Source: Luidia sarsii (Eukaryota > Echinodermata > Asteroidea > Paxillosida > Luidiidae). From it: 64,000 nt of DNA. Positions 46,655 through 58,200 of this stretch are shown here, in pieces. Position 1 is the stretch's first letter. Every line of letters begins with the position of its first letter. The position numbers were made by a program, and so were the translations under genes. The notes under the pieces are model-generated. The model was not told the origin of the DNA. It was given only the letters and a program-made list of their open reading frames with translations, and did not search any database. The stretch spans positions 27,008,456 to 27,072,455 of the forward strand of contig OX465101.1 of the NCBI GenBank assembly GCA_949987565.1, written 5' to 3'.

Positions 46655-47110
46655 CCTGGAAATAGGGAGTGAAACAGAGAAAGAGATAGGCTGGCAGCAA
46701 GAGAGACAAGAAAGCCGGAGAGTCAGAAAGAGAAAGACATCGATGGAGAGACAGTGACAGACAGAGAGTGACAGAGTGGGAGAGAGAGAGGCACATAGAG
46801 GGGACAGAGAGGGACAGAGAGAGACAGAGTGGGAGAGAGAGGGGACAGAGAATGACAGAGTAACAGAGATAGAGAGTGACATGGACAGAAAGACAGAGAA
46901 AGCTAGAGAGTAAGAAAGAGAAAGACGTTGATGGAGAGACAGGGGTCATAGAGAAACAGGGGTTATAGTGGGACAGAGAGGGACAGGGAGTGACAGAGAC
47001 CCAGAGACAGAAATAGAACGCAAAAGAGAGAGAGAGAGACACACAGAGACAGAAACAGAACGCAAAAGAGAGAGAGAGAGGCAGAGATAGAGACAAGGAG
47101 AGGGGCAGAG
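46655..47110. repeat. GA-rich (AGAGACAG) simple repeat tract
   Basis: About 450 bp of AGAGAC, GGGACAGAGAG and AGAAAGAGAAAGAC words, with an internal duplication (CAAAAGAGAGAGAGAG at 47021 and 47062). It ends 70 bp before the ASRGL1 stop codon and may be transcribed in its 3' UTR. Minus-strand ORFs of Ser/Leu repeats here are artefacts. Confidence 0.85.
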
Positions 47111-47177
47111 GGTTATCATAGCAATGGAGACACCATCTTGGGCAAGATGTCCGGGGGGGGGGGGGGGGGTAGTTGGT

Positions 47178-50100
47178 TCAACTGGCCACAGTCAGGTCTT
47201 CTCCAGGGTTGATGCCATAGTGGATTGAGCCGGCCCCGGCCCTGGCCCAGGCCCAGGGCATGCGCTCCGTGGTGAAGGCCACGCCGACATCCCCGGCTCT
47301 GCCGATGGCTATGGCGCCCCCTGCACCGCCCACTCTGGCGGACATGAGGGCCAGTGCCTTGTCCACGGCCTGCTGGGCAGCGTCTCCTGAACAGCGAGGG
47401 GAAGGGAGTGGGGATCATAGCGGGTCAAATTGGGGCTGAGGACTTGCTCAAGTCTAGTGCCGCATAAGTTCAACGGCTAAGCATGACTGATGCGGCTAAT
47501 TTGTTTTTTAAAACACACCATTTCCGGAAATCCAGTTATTTCCGGAAGTCTCACATCCTTGTTTATAGGTGATTTCCTTTAGAGTATATGAAAGTGGCCT
47601 ACCATTCTGCATGTTGTACACCACTTGTCTGGCTAGCGTGACCTTAGCAATGGACTCCCCATGGCCAGTGGTGGATGCCGTGCCGGCTGCATTGTCACAA
47701 TAAGCTCCGCTTCCTAAAAACAACAACAAATTTCAAAAATCAGAAATTAGTGCTAACACGTCTGATTTTGTTTCACATTCATATAAAAAGAACCTAGAAT
47801 CTAGAGAATCTAAACCAAGAAATGACCCATCTGCAACGATGACAGCCTCCTGTCTAAATAACCTAATATGATTAAACATGATCTCAAAGACTCTGCTCAA
47901 GCTTTGCCTTGAACAGTGGCTTACAAGCCAACGGCCACCAAAAAAACAGTGGCCAGGCCACTGATACTGTGAAGATACCAGCCAGGCTGACCACTCTTAA
48001 CAAGAACACTACAGCCTTCACTGCAGGACTAGTATTCAAAACCATTCTTTAAAGCCTTGGTGCCTGCTTATCAGATCCCTTACTGGGCCACCTGACGATG
48101 AGCTCTGGTGGCCCAACTGGCCGGCCAAGGAGAACGAGGTGCGGGTGCGGCCTCGCTCCTCCGTGAGGATGGTGCGGACTGAGCGGCTCTCACCGATGAG
48201 CGGGCTGTCGCCGACCCTGCCGGCCATTTTGGCCGTGATGCCACCGGTGGACGTTGCGCAGGCCACGTTGCCCTCTCTGTCAATGGCCACTGCCCCAACG
48301 GTGTCGTGGTCTCTGCACAAACCATGTCACATGAAGAAGAAATACAAGAGAATCAAATGATATCAATAAGACTTTAAGGCTTTGCGTGGTGGGTGAAACA
48401 ATATAGGAGGGTTTGCGGTGAGACCACGCATAAGAAATTACACACACCTATGTACACGTTGTTGTCATTGAAACAAAGTGGACGTTTTGCGGTGACACCA
48501 TGTAACACATCCTTTCTGAGAAGGAGTGTGTGGCTCGTAAAAGATCCAATAACTCAACATTTTGGGCATTGTGTAGTTACACTGCCCGTCATCAGGCGAC
48601 TGCTGGATTCCATTTAAGTTAGTCAGCAGTTTGCAACATCAGTGACACCTTGCAAATCATCTCATTCTAGAAAGAGTATGGCTCTGAAAAGAGGAGTACC
48701 GGTATGACTCTTTTCAGAGCCATACTAGTCTAGGATGACTTGCATGGCATCACCGCAAACTTTCCATATTGTAATTGCACCAAGCAAACCTTATCTTTGT
48801 ATCACTACTAGAAATACAAGTGGAATGACACTGCTTTCTTTCAGCCATTTTGGGTTATTTCCAAGATATAGGAGGGCCTGACATTTCGATCCTAGCCGGA
48901 CCTTTCTCAAAGGAAAAAAGGGGAAAAAAAGACACCCCACAAGAATCTGCATGTGAGCAAACACTGTGGTACCTTGTGCTGAAGAGTCCATCCACCACTT
49001 TGTGGAATTTCTTGAAAGTTTCCAAATCTTTTCTGGCATCGTCGTTGACAAGGACTGATGTCTCCACCTCCTCGATCCCCATCCTCCGGGCAAACTTGTT
49101 CGCTCCTCCTCCCACCAGCAGTATGTGCTCCGTCTAACCAGTAAAGATGGATTGTCCATTGAATATTAAGGTATGATTTCAAGCGCTACTGAAATATTGC
49201 AACCTGCTTACTGACTTAGATGATCAAAATTGCAAAATGTCCATTTTTTATTTTGATCCACAACCTTTCTCAAGGGGAGAATATGTCCCTTCTTTCCCTG
49301 CCTCTGAGAAAGGTCCTGTCTGGATGAGAGTAGTAAGCTTGATTGTTATTTTCCCTTTATTTTCATTTCAATTTTTCAGTGCCAACCAAATGGTGGGATT
49401 GATTTGATCATCAGTATTCAGTTAATAGGCTTAGTAGGATTTAGGTGTCAAGTGGGATCGATTTTCAGAAATGGGAATTGGATCATGGATAATCCATCTT
49501 CAGACTGGCCTGTTGCAATGGCACCAATCCTTTACATCATCCAAAATGATATCGGTGTTTGCCTCAGTCACAAGTTGTTGCTGTGTTTCAGAGGGGCTAC
49601 GGAAAGTTCAATTTTTCTAGTCCAACAGTGGAACGAGGCAAATCCATTCCAACCCACGGACCCACACATTCTACGATCACTAAGATGGCTGTTCACAGCC
49701 TCAGTGCCAAGGACCAATAAACATGCCAACGACCCGAGGCCACTGATATAGTGGGGACCAGCGGCCCAGCAGAGTTCCAAAAACTGTGACTCACACAGTA
49801 GCACTCACCATAACTCAAAGCCAATTTGTCCCGTTCTGGGTAACCAAAACTGGCTGATCGGTCTACCAGGAAGTTCAGGAACCAATTCATAGTCAGGCGA
49901 AAAAGTTTCCTCAGCCCTAACACTTTGCAAATCAAACACAGCTGTGGTAATTTTGGGTTTCGGGTAGGCTGGTAGGGTAAGGGTTAAGAGTGGCAAGCTT
50001 TGCCTGATAAAATCTGGTTACCGCCCAAAGTTTTACTTTCATTTCATGCTAAGCACCTAGAACTAAGAAAGGCAGTAAAATCTGCATCCATGCTCCATTA

Positions 50101-51499
50101 ACTGATCATAATTTACTGTCTGTTTGTTTGTTTGTTTGTTTGCTTACCTGGGTGCATCCTCTGCAAGCATTGGCTTTTAGGATGATACCCTCACACACAA
50201 ATTGAGTCTGTGCTAATGATGAAATATTTGCTTGAATTATATAGAATTGAATGGTGTTATGAGTAAGGAAGCATTGTCATGCTTAGCAAGTGATGGGATC
50301 TTTGGTCTGCCAGGCCAGTCGTTGTGAAAAAGAGAAGAAGGCAAGTGCCAAGAGAGATGGCGGAGAGGTGTGGTGCACCTGATCCATGACGAGTCGAGCC
50401 AGTCTGATGGGATTGCGGATGTTCTTGAGGCAGGCAACGGCCCCCGTCCTCAGACGCTGACCTTCCATAATGATGGCGTCCATCTCCACCTCCCCATCCT
50501 CGTTCAGAACAGAGCCCGTACCTGGTGGCAGGGGAATAAGATACCGACCAAGTTTTAATTTAGCAGCAAAAGGCAAGGCAAGTGAAACGCACAGGTTTGT
50601 CAAGGGCTGGAATGCAATGTAGCCCACAATGACCAGCGCCTAAATGTCCCTTCCCCCCCCCTTCTTTTAATGGCCTGGATGGTTGCTTTTTTCAGGCCAC
50701 TTTGGCCTGGCCTTTCTGGGAAAATTGACCGGACCAAGAGCCGATTCAGAGCTCTCTGGCTTTGAAATCCGGCGCTCTAACCACCTAAGCTATTCACCTC
50801 CTAGACACAGGCCTTCCACGTTAAGTCAGGATGAGGGCGCCATCACCTTGAGTGGCCTTTTGGGCCTTGTGGTTGGCATTAATAGTTGTCTTACTGGCCT
50901 TTGATCTCCTCTTTGTTTGTTCCCCTCCCCCCCCCTTCTTAGCCATCACCTTGAGTGACCACTTTGTGCCTTGTGGTTGGCCTTAATAGTTGTCTTACTA
51001 ACCTTTGATCTTCTCCTCGTTTGTTCACCCTTACCCCCCCCCCTTCTTAGCCATCACCTTGAGTGGCCTTTTAGGCCTTGTGGTTGGCATTAATAGTTGT
51101 CTTACTAACCTTTGATCTCCTCCTTGTTTGTTCCCCCTCCCCCCCCCTCCCCTTCTTAGCCATCACCTTGGGTGGCCTGCTCTGGGCCTTTTGGTTGGCG
51201 ATTCTCTATAACAAAAAGCACTAACAGATTGGGTTTCAACTTGGGAGACTGACATCAGATCACGTACCGGCATCAAAGGCTGGATCGTCCTCCAGTACGC
51301 AGACGGCCGCCTGCACGGCATCCAGCGCCGTGCCCGCCCCGCCAAAGGCCCGCAGCCCCGCCCTGGCCGCGCGGACGACACCCTCATGGCTGGCCTCCAC
51401 CAGCGAGTCCGGTACGGCCCAGGCCCCGCCGTGGATCAGCACCACAGGCTCCACGTGGCCCAGACTTGGGGAGCGATCGGCCGCTGGACCGGACGACAT
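47178..51499 (-). CDS. ASRGL1: Isoaspartyl peptidase / L-asparaginase (ASRGL1-like), six exons
   Basis: Exons (5' to 3'): 51499-51268, 50521-50379, 49133-48973, 48312-48194, 47713-47603 and 47386-47178. All have GT/AG borders and sum to 975 nt, 324 aa. Exon 1 gives MSSGP and [12 protein letters not shown]; exon 2 [21 protein letters not shown]; exon 4 [20 protein letters not shown] with the autocatalytic nucleophile Thr (about residue 183) and [20 protein letters not shown]; exon 5 [20 protein letters not shown]; exon 6 ends [13 protein letters not shown]. The family is made as a precursor that cleaves before this Thr into alpha and beta chains, then hydrolyses L-asparagine and isoaspartyl dipeptides in the cytosol. 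The length is close to the roughly 310 aa of vertebrate ASRGL1. The start is the ATG with good context at 51499. All key motifs are intact, so the gene looks functional. Introns hold several repeats. Confidence 0.95.
48400..48772. repeat. Diverged palindromic repeat family (related to 49-296)
   Basis: GTTTGCGGTGA.ACCA words at 48411 and 48489 and their inverse CACCGCAAACTTTCC at 48750 surround a perfect hairpin (19-base arms AGTATGGCTCTGAAAAGAG, 48675-48726). CCCGTCATCAGG at 48586 matches the hammerhead-side word of the 49-296 palindrome. It lies in ASRGL1 intron 3. Confidence 0.6.
48873..48912 (-). ncRNA. Solo hammerhead-like motif in ASRGL1 intron 3
   Basis: Minus strand: CCTTTGAGAAAGGTCCGGCT, then AGGATCGAAATGTCAGGCCC. 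The stem and GAAA are kept and the cleavage triplet region is ATGTC. It is 60 bp downstream of exon 3, in the sense orientation of the gene. Confidence 0.4.
50700..50812 (-). repeat. Possible tRNA-derived SINE fragment
   Basis: On the minus strand AGGAGGTGAATAGCTTAGGT-GGTTAGAGCGCC resembles a tRNA 5' half (A box TAGCTTAGGTGG, D stem) and is followed by TTTCAAAGCC and a weak B-box-like GAATCGGC. The stems do not close well. It lies in intron 1 of ASRGL1. Confidence 0.3.
50838..51200. repeat. Three tandem copies of a 105-110-bp repeat in ASRGL1 intron 1
   Basis: Each copy runs CATCACCTTGAGTGGCC...GGCCTTGTGGTTGGC.TTAATAGTTGTCTTACT..CCTTTGATCTCCTC.TTGTTTGTTC, then a C-run and CTTCTTAGC. Copies start near 50844, 50944 and 51050, with a partial fourth at 51160. 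The array ends about 70 bp from the exon 1 donor. Confidence 0.85.
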
Positions 51500-51849
51500 G
51501 GTCGGAGATTCTCCTGTAGAAAATTAACAGACAGAACTTTGCAGTGACTCCTCACTGACTTCATTGATTTGACCCAAACGCTGATTTCAAAAGGTAGAAA
51601 CTTTTGACCAGATTGAAATGTCAGACAAGACCTTTCTTGAAATTGGAAACAAATACAAAGTGATACAAAAAATGTTGCAGAATGTAGAATAATACAAATC
51701 TCATTTCTTTTAATAGAGGGTCTGACACTTCCATCCCAGCAGGACCTTTATCAAATTCCAAGGCAGAAGTTTGCGTCTTTGAAAAATTTCTTGCAGAATA
51801 TAATCTGACCCTCTAGACATAAATTTTATTTATTTTTTAAATTATGGAG

Positions 51850-52735
51850 GGCCCACGGTCGATTTCATCAAACCCATTGTAACTTACGCTCAATCGCAAG
51901 GCAACTGCAATTAGTGATAACAGATTAGTGATACACAGAAACCATACGGCCTTAGTTGCGGTAACCGTAACCCTCATCCTCCCGAAGGTGGCAGGATGAG
52001 GGTTACGGTTACCGCAAGTAATAATAATATGGCAGTTACGGCCTATGCCAACATACGATGGTTTATCAATCGCAAGTTGAGTTACGATGCATCGTGAATT
52101 CCATACCTGATGTTTTGACCTGCTTTACAACTTGCTTGTTCGCATCTGTGATTAATTAGTATGGAGTTTCTTAACCCGGACCATGGAGCTAGTATAGCTA
52201 TAGTTTTGGTAACAGTAAGTCCGAGACCCTCGGGAGGATGAGGGTTACAGTTAGCGCAACTACAAAAGTAGTAGTAGTAATATGATAATAGCTAGCTCCA
52301 TGGTCTGGCAGTCTGTTAAGTGTTATTGACAATTATTATTGTTTCTGTTACTCAGTGTTACCATGGATGTTACTGACTACTGTGTAGTGTTAGTGTTAAT
52401 TACTGTTACTAGTTAAGTACTACTACTACTACTAAGTACTAGTACTAGTACTAAGTTAGTAAGTACTAGTACTTAGTACTGTCAGTACTACTACTATAGT
52501 ACTAGAGTAGTAGTAGTGACTAGCGAGTGTTACCTTCCTCACTCTTATCGTGTTTAAAAAAAGTTGCGGTAACCTTAACCCTCATCCTCCCAAAGGTCAG
52601 AGAGCTTCGGGAGGATTAGTTGCGATAACTGTAACCCTAATCCTCCCAAAGGTCTCTGACTTTCGGGAGGATGAGGGTTACGACCTTCGGGAGGATGAGG
52701 GTTATGGTTACCGCAACTAGTTATAAAAGAGAAAC
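51850..52735. repeat. Cluster of GGGAGGATGAGGGTTAC palindromes and short elements
   Basis: Inverted copies of CCTCATCCTCCCGAAGG and GGGAGGATGAGGGTTACGGT meet head to head at 51967-52015 and recur at 52228-52262, 52577-52625 and 52632-52730. They sit in a larger unit with CATACGGCC and GGTTTATCAATCGCAAGTTG also seen at 14.1-14.7 kb. A short TAC/TAG microsatellite lies at 52418-52515. It separates the ASRGL1 promoter side from the mitoregulin-like gene. Confidence 0.7.
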
Positions 52736-52936
52736 AAGTTTTTGTATGTCTTGGCCAGACTCACCATTCATTTAGAAATTCCTATGGAAATTCATACTTA
52801 CTTTTTCATAGATGAATGCACGAAAAACTAGGACAATTTCACTGACTTAAGTTGTTTGTTGTTAGTGTTAGTGTTACTACTAATAATACTACACTGAGTG
52901 TCAGTGTCACTGTGACTAGACCTAGTGTAGGGTTCA

Positions 52937-53107
52937 TTAGGAAACATTTAATTTCGTCTGAATCTCGACAGCTTTCCTCCTCAAACGGTCTCGTTTGTTA
53001 TGCAGGTGTTGCCTGTACAAGGTGTTGCACTTGTACCCGACAACGGTGCCGACGAGAAAGCTGATGACCAGAGATACGGTCAGCGCTTTGCCGGAAATGT
53101 AGGCCAT
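52937..53107 (-). CDS. MTLN: Mitoregulin-like mitochondrial membrane microprotein, 56 aa
   Basis: A single-exon frame of 56 codons from the ATG at 53107 (context GCAAGTATGG: A at -3, G at +4) to TAA at 52937-52939. It begins MAYISGKALTVSLVISFLVG, then TVVGYKCNTLYRQHLHNKRD, and ends RLRRKAVEIQTKLNVS. A hydrophobic segment (about 9-25) with a GxxxG motif (G20, G24) is followed by a basic amphipathic helix. From memory of the human sequence it has the same length as mitoregulin (LINC00116/MOXI) and aligns without gaps, sharing M1 A2 S5 L9 S12 F17 G20 G24 N28 L30 R32 L35 R41 L42 K45 Q50 K52 L53. In vertebrates the peptide sits in the inner mitochondrial membrane and supports fatty-acid oxidation and respiratory complexes. 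It is too short for usual ORF thresholds. Confidence 0.82.
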   Translation of the reverse strand: MAYISGKALTVSLVISFLVGTVVGYKCNTLYRQHLHNKRDRLRRKAVEIQTKLNVS

Positions 53108-53319
53108 ACTTGCTATGGTCGGAGTATAGGATGTTTACTCAGCCATGTATGTGCACGTACGTAAGTACAGTGTGTGCATGTGGGAGTTGCCGTACAGCTC
53201 GTTTTATAGGTTCCATAGAGCTCTATGGGAGGTGAGGTACCATACATAGAGCCATGCATAGAGCTCTGTGGGAGGTACCAGACCAACGTTATGAAGACAG
53301 ACCAGCCGCAACTTCACGG

Positions 53320-53558
53320 CCTTTTTCCAAAACCCGGCTTGGGCTCAGGCTCCGACTTTGTCTTTCTTTCTTTTGTCCGTTTTAAAGTACAAGGCTGAAA
53401 ATGGGAGGCTTTTGGCTTCGTTTCAGAATGTAATACTGCGTTTTGAAAAAGAATCCAAAGCTTCAACTTCAACAAAGAACTCCAACCTGTGTTTTCAGCT
53501 CTCGGATAACCGCAGAGACGAAGCCGGAGCCGAAGCCTAAGCCGGGCTTTGGAAAAGG
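53320..53558. mobile_element. 240-bp MITE upstream of the mitoregulin-like gene
   Basis: CTTTTTCCAAAACCCGGCTT at 53321 is mirrored by AAGCCGGGCTTTGGAAAAGG (53539-53558), and the inverted homology continues for about 40 bp (GGGCTCAGGCTCCG / CGGAGCCGAAGCC). The plus ORF across it is an artefact. Its proximity (about 210 bp) to the start codon at 53107 means it may contribute to that gene's promoter or 5' UTR. Confidence 0.75.
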
Positions 53559-53841
53559 ACCCAGGTTTTTAATTGAGAACCACGTTACTCAATGTGTCTG
53601 ACTAAATTATTCAAACACATAATGTTTTTCAGTTATTGATCAGTTTCCATGGTTCTTATCTAGAACCAAACTACCAAATGTCGCAATATCAAAACCTTTT
53701 ATTGTGTTACCAAGTGTAATTTTAATGGCCCCCGGTTCTGAGTATTATAGTAAGAATAATGATAATGAGAATTGAACAAAATAATTTAAAAAAAACAATC
53801 TTGAGCGAAGGTTTCGAACAGATACTTTTTATTGTCTCTTA

Positions 53842-53853
53842 TTGATTGATTTA

Positions 53854-53905
<52 letters not shown>

Positions 53906-53910
53906 ATTGA
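53842..53910. repeat. (GATT)n microsatellite
   Basis: About 16 tandem GATT/GATTG units. Confidence 0.95.
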
Positions 53911-54099
53911 ACACTAAACATATAACATAATACGAAATAAACTCGGAATAGGCGCGGCCTTATGGCTTCGGTTATATTTCTCTTACTCGTTATAATGCCA
54001 TAGGCATCGAGAAACACTGGTCCCAGTGTCTTGGTGAATACACGGTACTTATATATCCAACAAACCTTCAAATTCGGGGACAGACCACGACCTGGATTT

Positions 54100-55175
54100 T
54101 CAGATTTGTCAGGGGCAATTCCACGGTAACGCCGTGACACATCAGAAGCAATTTTTACCATTCAAATGCTAATAATGGGCAACACCATCAATTTTGAAAA
54201 CAATTTTTCGTACAGTTTCACTCCAGCTATTTAAATTTCAAGTTTGAAAAAAATATATGCAAAAACTGCATTGGGTATCAAGTTATGAATATTAATTAGT
54301 ATGGTAACGCCGTGACACAAAAAAAGGACATAAGCTCTTTAGCTATTACATGTATTGTTAAAACTCTGTGAAGATAAGATGTTTTTTTTGCAGTTCCTTC
54401 ACACAAGATGCACTTAGTATACCATCAACTACAACATCAATTGAAGAAATGAAAATAAAAATTATGTTAGTGACAAATATGACATCATGAAAAAAATATT
54501 CCGTGTAACGCCGTGACCAAAGCTTATCCCTATGGTACATGCATTGTCATTCCATGTCAATGCAACATGCTTTGGGACCTGACTGTCACGGATTGGATTG
54601 AACATTTGGTTTGCTGATTGGACTCCTTGAGAAACCCCCAGAACCAATTTTTTATGTAAATCGGTCAAGTAGTTTTTGAGATACGGGTTAACGAACTATT
54701 CACTTTTAAGCATTTGGATGGCTCTATCTCAAAAAGGAAAGCACCTACAGAAATAAAGTTTACACCATTTAAAAGCTCTTGAAAGGGCCTTCATTTCATA
54801 CCATTAAACCAAACTTCTACAACGCAGTGGAAAAAAAATCGGTAAAGATATGACATTTTACCTTGATTTTAAAAATCAAGGTAAAAAGTTTAAAACTACC
54901 CGGTACTTTCAAGTTCTTCTTTGGACCTTCATACTGGAGTGCAAAGTACCTGGGGCTGGCCGGGAGATGTACAGTCTAATTTATGTAGTTTCAAAACATG
55001 GTTGCCTCAGCCAATGGTGACAACTGCAGGGCATCTTAGTTTGGAGTTGTAAACAGTTATAATGGGTTGTTGTGCTACCATATTATGAGTGACTTGGAGT
55101 TTCAGTGATTCAATACAAAATACCTACAGTCAGTAGGCCTATACAAACGCAATTGCAGTCACGGCGTTACTGAAA
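54100..55175. repeat. Region with four copies of GTAACGCCGTGAC
   Basis: The 13-mer occurs at 54126, 54304 and 54505 on the plus strand and at 55158-55170 on the minus strand, in otherwise AT-rich, non-coding DNA. A palindrome TACCTTGATTT-TAAAAATCAAGGTA lies near 54865. The copies are 180-200 bp apart and the last is inverted. This hints at a non-autonomous element with subterminal repeats, not otherwise recognised. Confidence 0.5.
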
Positions 55176-55261
55176 TCTATGCACATAGATGTTTTCCGAT
55201 CTTCCCAATTCCCAATTCTTCCCTGCACATTTGCCTGTGGGCTTGCTGCTCGCCTTGCGTC

Positions 55262-58200
55262 TCAGATATCCAGCCTGACTTTCCCAACGGCTGATGTCAG
55301 AATAGAAGTTGAGGACACAATGCCGATGATGAAGAATGCCAAGTTATAGTTGCCAGTGGTGTCGTAGATCCAGCCTTTCAAAGGGGGGTATAACCAATAA
55401 AAAGAGGGTCAATGGGTGGTTCGGACGGTCAGTCGGTCAGTCAATCGGTCAATGGGTGGGTCAGACAGTCAGTCAGTGGGTCGGTCAGTCAGTCAGTCGG
55501 TGGGCCGATGGATGATGGGCTGGTCAGTCGGTCAGTCAGTGGGTTGGTCAGTCGATCGGTCAGTCAGTGGGTCAGTCAGTCAATATGTAGGTCAGCGGGT
55601 CGCTCACTTACCGGGCAAAGACTCGGCCAGCACTCTGCTGGGTCCGCTTAAAAGAAATATCCACCCAAAAGCAGCGCTCATTTGATGCCCTCCCAGCAAC
55701 TCCCTCGTCAGAGCGTCGGTGAGGGTGAACATTGCCGACATTCCTAAACCAAAGAAGAAGGCGGTGATCGCTAAAGCCGGAATGCCCTCCACCCACGGGT
55801 CAACGATCAGCAGAAGCGAGCACAGCGTGTTGGTCACCAGAACTAATGTAGAACATTTCACGAGACCGCGGTCGACAACGCCAACGAAGACTCCTGTGCC
55901 GATGAAGTAGCCAACCGCAGCCATGGTGCTGAGGTTGGCGGAAGTCTGTGGAGCGATGCCCTTGGCTTGCAGGTGTGGGATGAAGAATATCGTCCAGAAG
56001 TCGTGCATGAGACGCACCGTGCAGACGCACAGGAAACTGAGCCAGAAAGATGCGTCCCCCAAGAGGTTAAGGTTCGTGGCCTTCCCGATTCTCACCCGAA
56101 GTCGCTGAGACCCATCGGAGCTGTCAGCGTCAGAGCTGTCAGCGTCGGAGCTGTCAGCGTCGGAGCTGTCAGTGTCGGAGCTGTCAGCGTGGCCCTGTAC
56201 CGGTTGCCCGTAGGAAGCCAACTGACCCCTCTCTCTGACACGGGCAGAGCACACCACGGGTTGCATGCAGATGGCACCCATCAGTAAACAGGCGCCCCTC
56301 CAGCCGTAGGTATCCAACAAGAACTGCATCAAAGGGGCAAAGGCAAGCAGGGCAAACGATTCTCCCGTGTGGCCGATTCCACAAACCAAGGTAAAATGCT
56401 CGCCGAAGTTCCGCGCAAGAACTGATTTCGGGATAATTGAGGCCACGCCCATGCCAGGCCCTGTACCATGAAAACAAAAGACATCACAGAAAACAATTAC
56501 TAGGTAATTCATCTAGTGGAACCAAGAAAGTAGACACAGTCATCAAAGAATCGGGAAATCGAAAGTGTGATTGTGTGACAACGATGTCCTAGTGCAGTTA
56601 CAGAATAAGAACAAGGAGGTGCTATATAGTTCTATGAAGGGACACTGATGTCAAAAGTTAGAAACATGAGATTGCACCTCGTACCATTAGCTTCAGTTTT
56701 AAAAGACGAACTAACACAAGTCATTTATACCTTTCCCAAATTTGGTAGGGTTCAGGGAGGGCATGTGATACCTTTGTGTTCATGATAACCACATAGAATC
56801 TTCATCCAACTTCAACCTCCAGTCTAGAGAAATTTCGTTGAATTGTGTGATTCTATTACGTCATCATTTCACACTTGAATGAAGACTTCTCAGTCACTTT
56901 AAAACCTCTTTAACAAAATGCGTTATTCTGCTGTGCAGGCTTATCATACAACTTAGCAAAAGTATACCTCTAGACGACCAGGCTGCTATTATATCCAAAA
57001 TGTGATCAATATATTTTTTTGACGTAGTTGCTGCTCTCATACTATGTGGTAAAATATTGATCACCATCCACTCCCGTCCACTTCATGTCGGGATTGAATT
57101 CGGGATTGAATTTCTCGATCACGGTTTTGAAATTGATGTTCGTTTCAGTTTAAGTAGTCTCACTAATCATATCATCAAACTTTAAAGACTCGTCTGCGCA
57201 GTATTCGATGCTTTGTCGTCATTTTTTTGGTCGCATGCATTCCAACCTGTGCTGGGGTTTCGTCTTCCAGCATATAATGATGAGCCGTCACAGGCTCACC
57301 CCCAAACTAATGATGCACCTTTTATAGTCTGTCCACACGAGCACATAATGTGTCCTGACTTTCTTTGATTTGCACCCGCACATTTCAGAATCTTTAACTG
57401 GAGCGGTAACGCCACTTTACTTGTATCAGTAGTTTGCTGGACATCACACCATCACTTCTCGTCGGTATTGCCTCTCCGCGTTGTCTGTCCCCTTTTGTGG
57501 ACCGCGAGGGTGTGCGTGTCTGATGCTTCACACACCATTCTCGCTGGTCTACAAGTTGCCTCAATTCCCCCCTTTATCACACTGCTTGTGAACTTTTAAT
57601 TACATGTACATAACACTTCGTGAGAGGGTTGGCATATTCCTGGCGCTCGGCCAGAGACATCGCACAAAAGATGATTCAAAGTCTATTCATAATATATTGA
57701 GAATCTGGTTGCCGTGGCCCTTATAAATGGGAGGTATCGGCAAGGTCTGGCGTCGATTAAAAGTGTGGGAAGGTTGTGATATGCCCAACTTGGAAGGCTC
57801 TGTAAAAAGAAACAAGTCCTTTGGGAGGGACCCTTGTTGAATTTAGAGTGTTATGATGAGTGTCTTACCGACAAGGAGGATCAGGCTCAGGCCAATGTGA
57901 GCGAGGCACTCGGCAAATGCAGTCAGTATTAGACCCACGCCTACCATAGACGTGCTCAGCAATAGCGCAGGTCGGCTACCGAGTTTAGCCTCGAGCGCGC
58001 TGGTTCCTAGGCCTGTAAGTGCGAAGCAAAGCTTATGATTCTTCAGCGGAATTCACTTTCTTCTTAATTGACTAAACCCCGAAAAATTCTGCCTTTCGGG
58101 CACACGTTGTGAATTCATCTACATGTAACGATCTTGATAGAATGATTCATGTCTACCGACATAAGCTAAAGTTCCAAAACACCTTACATAGGTCTATTCT

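Noticed and set aside
46598..47096. 149-aa Ser/Leu-rich ORF
   Set aside because: Translation of a GA-rich simple repeat on the complementary strand.
52852..53064. 70-aa plus-strand ORF
   Set aside because: It is the antisense shadow of the mitoregulin-like frame and has no domain.
53358..53540. 60-aa plus ORF upstream of the mitoregulin-like gene
   Set aside because: It lies within the inverted-repeat MITE and has no similarity to known proteins.
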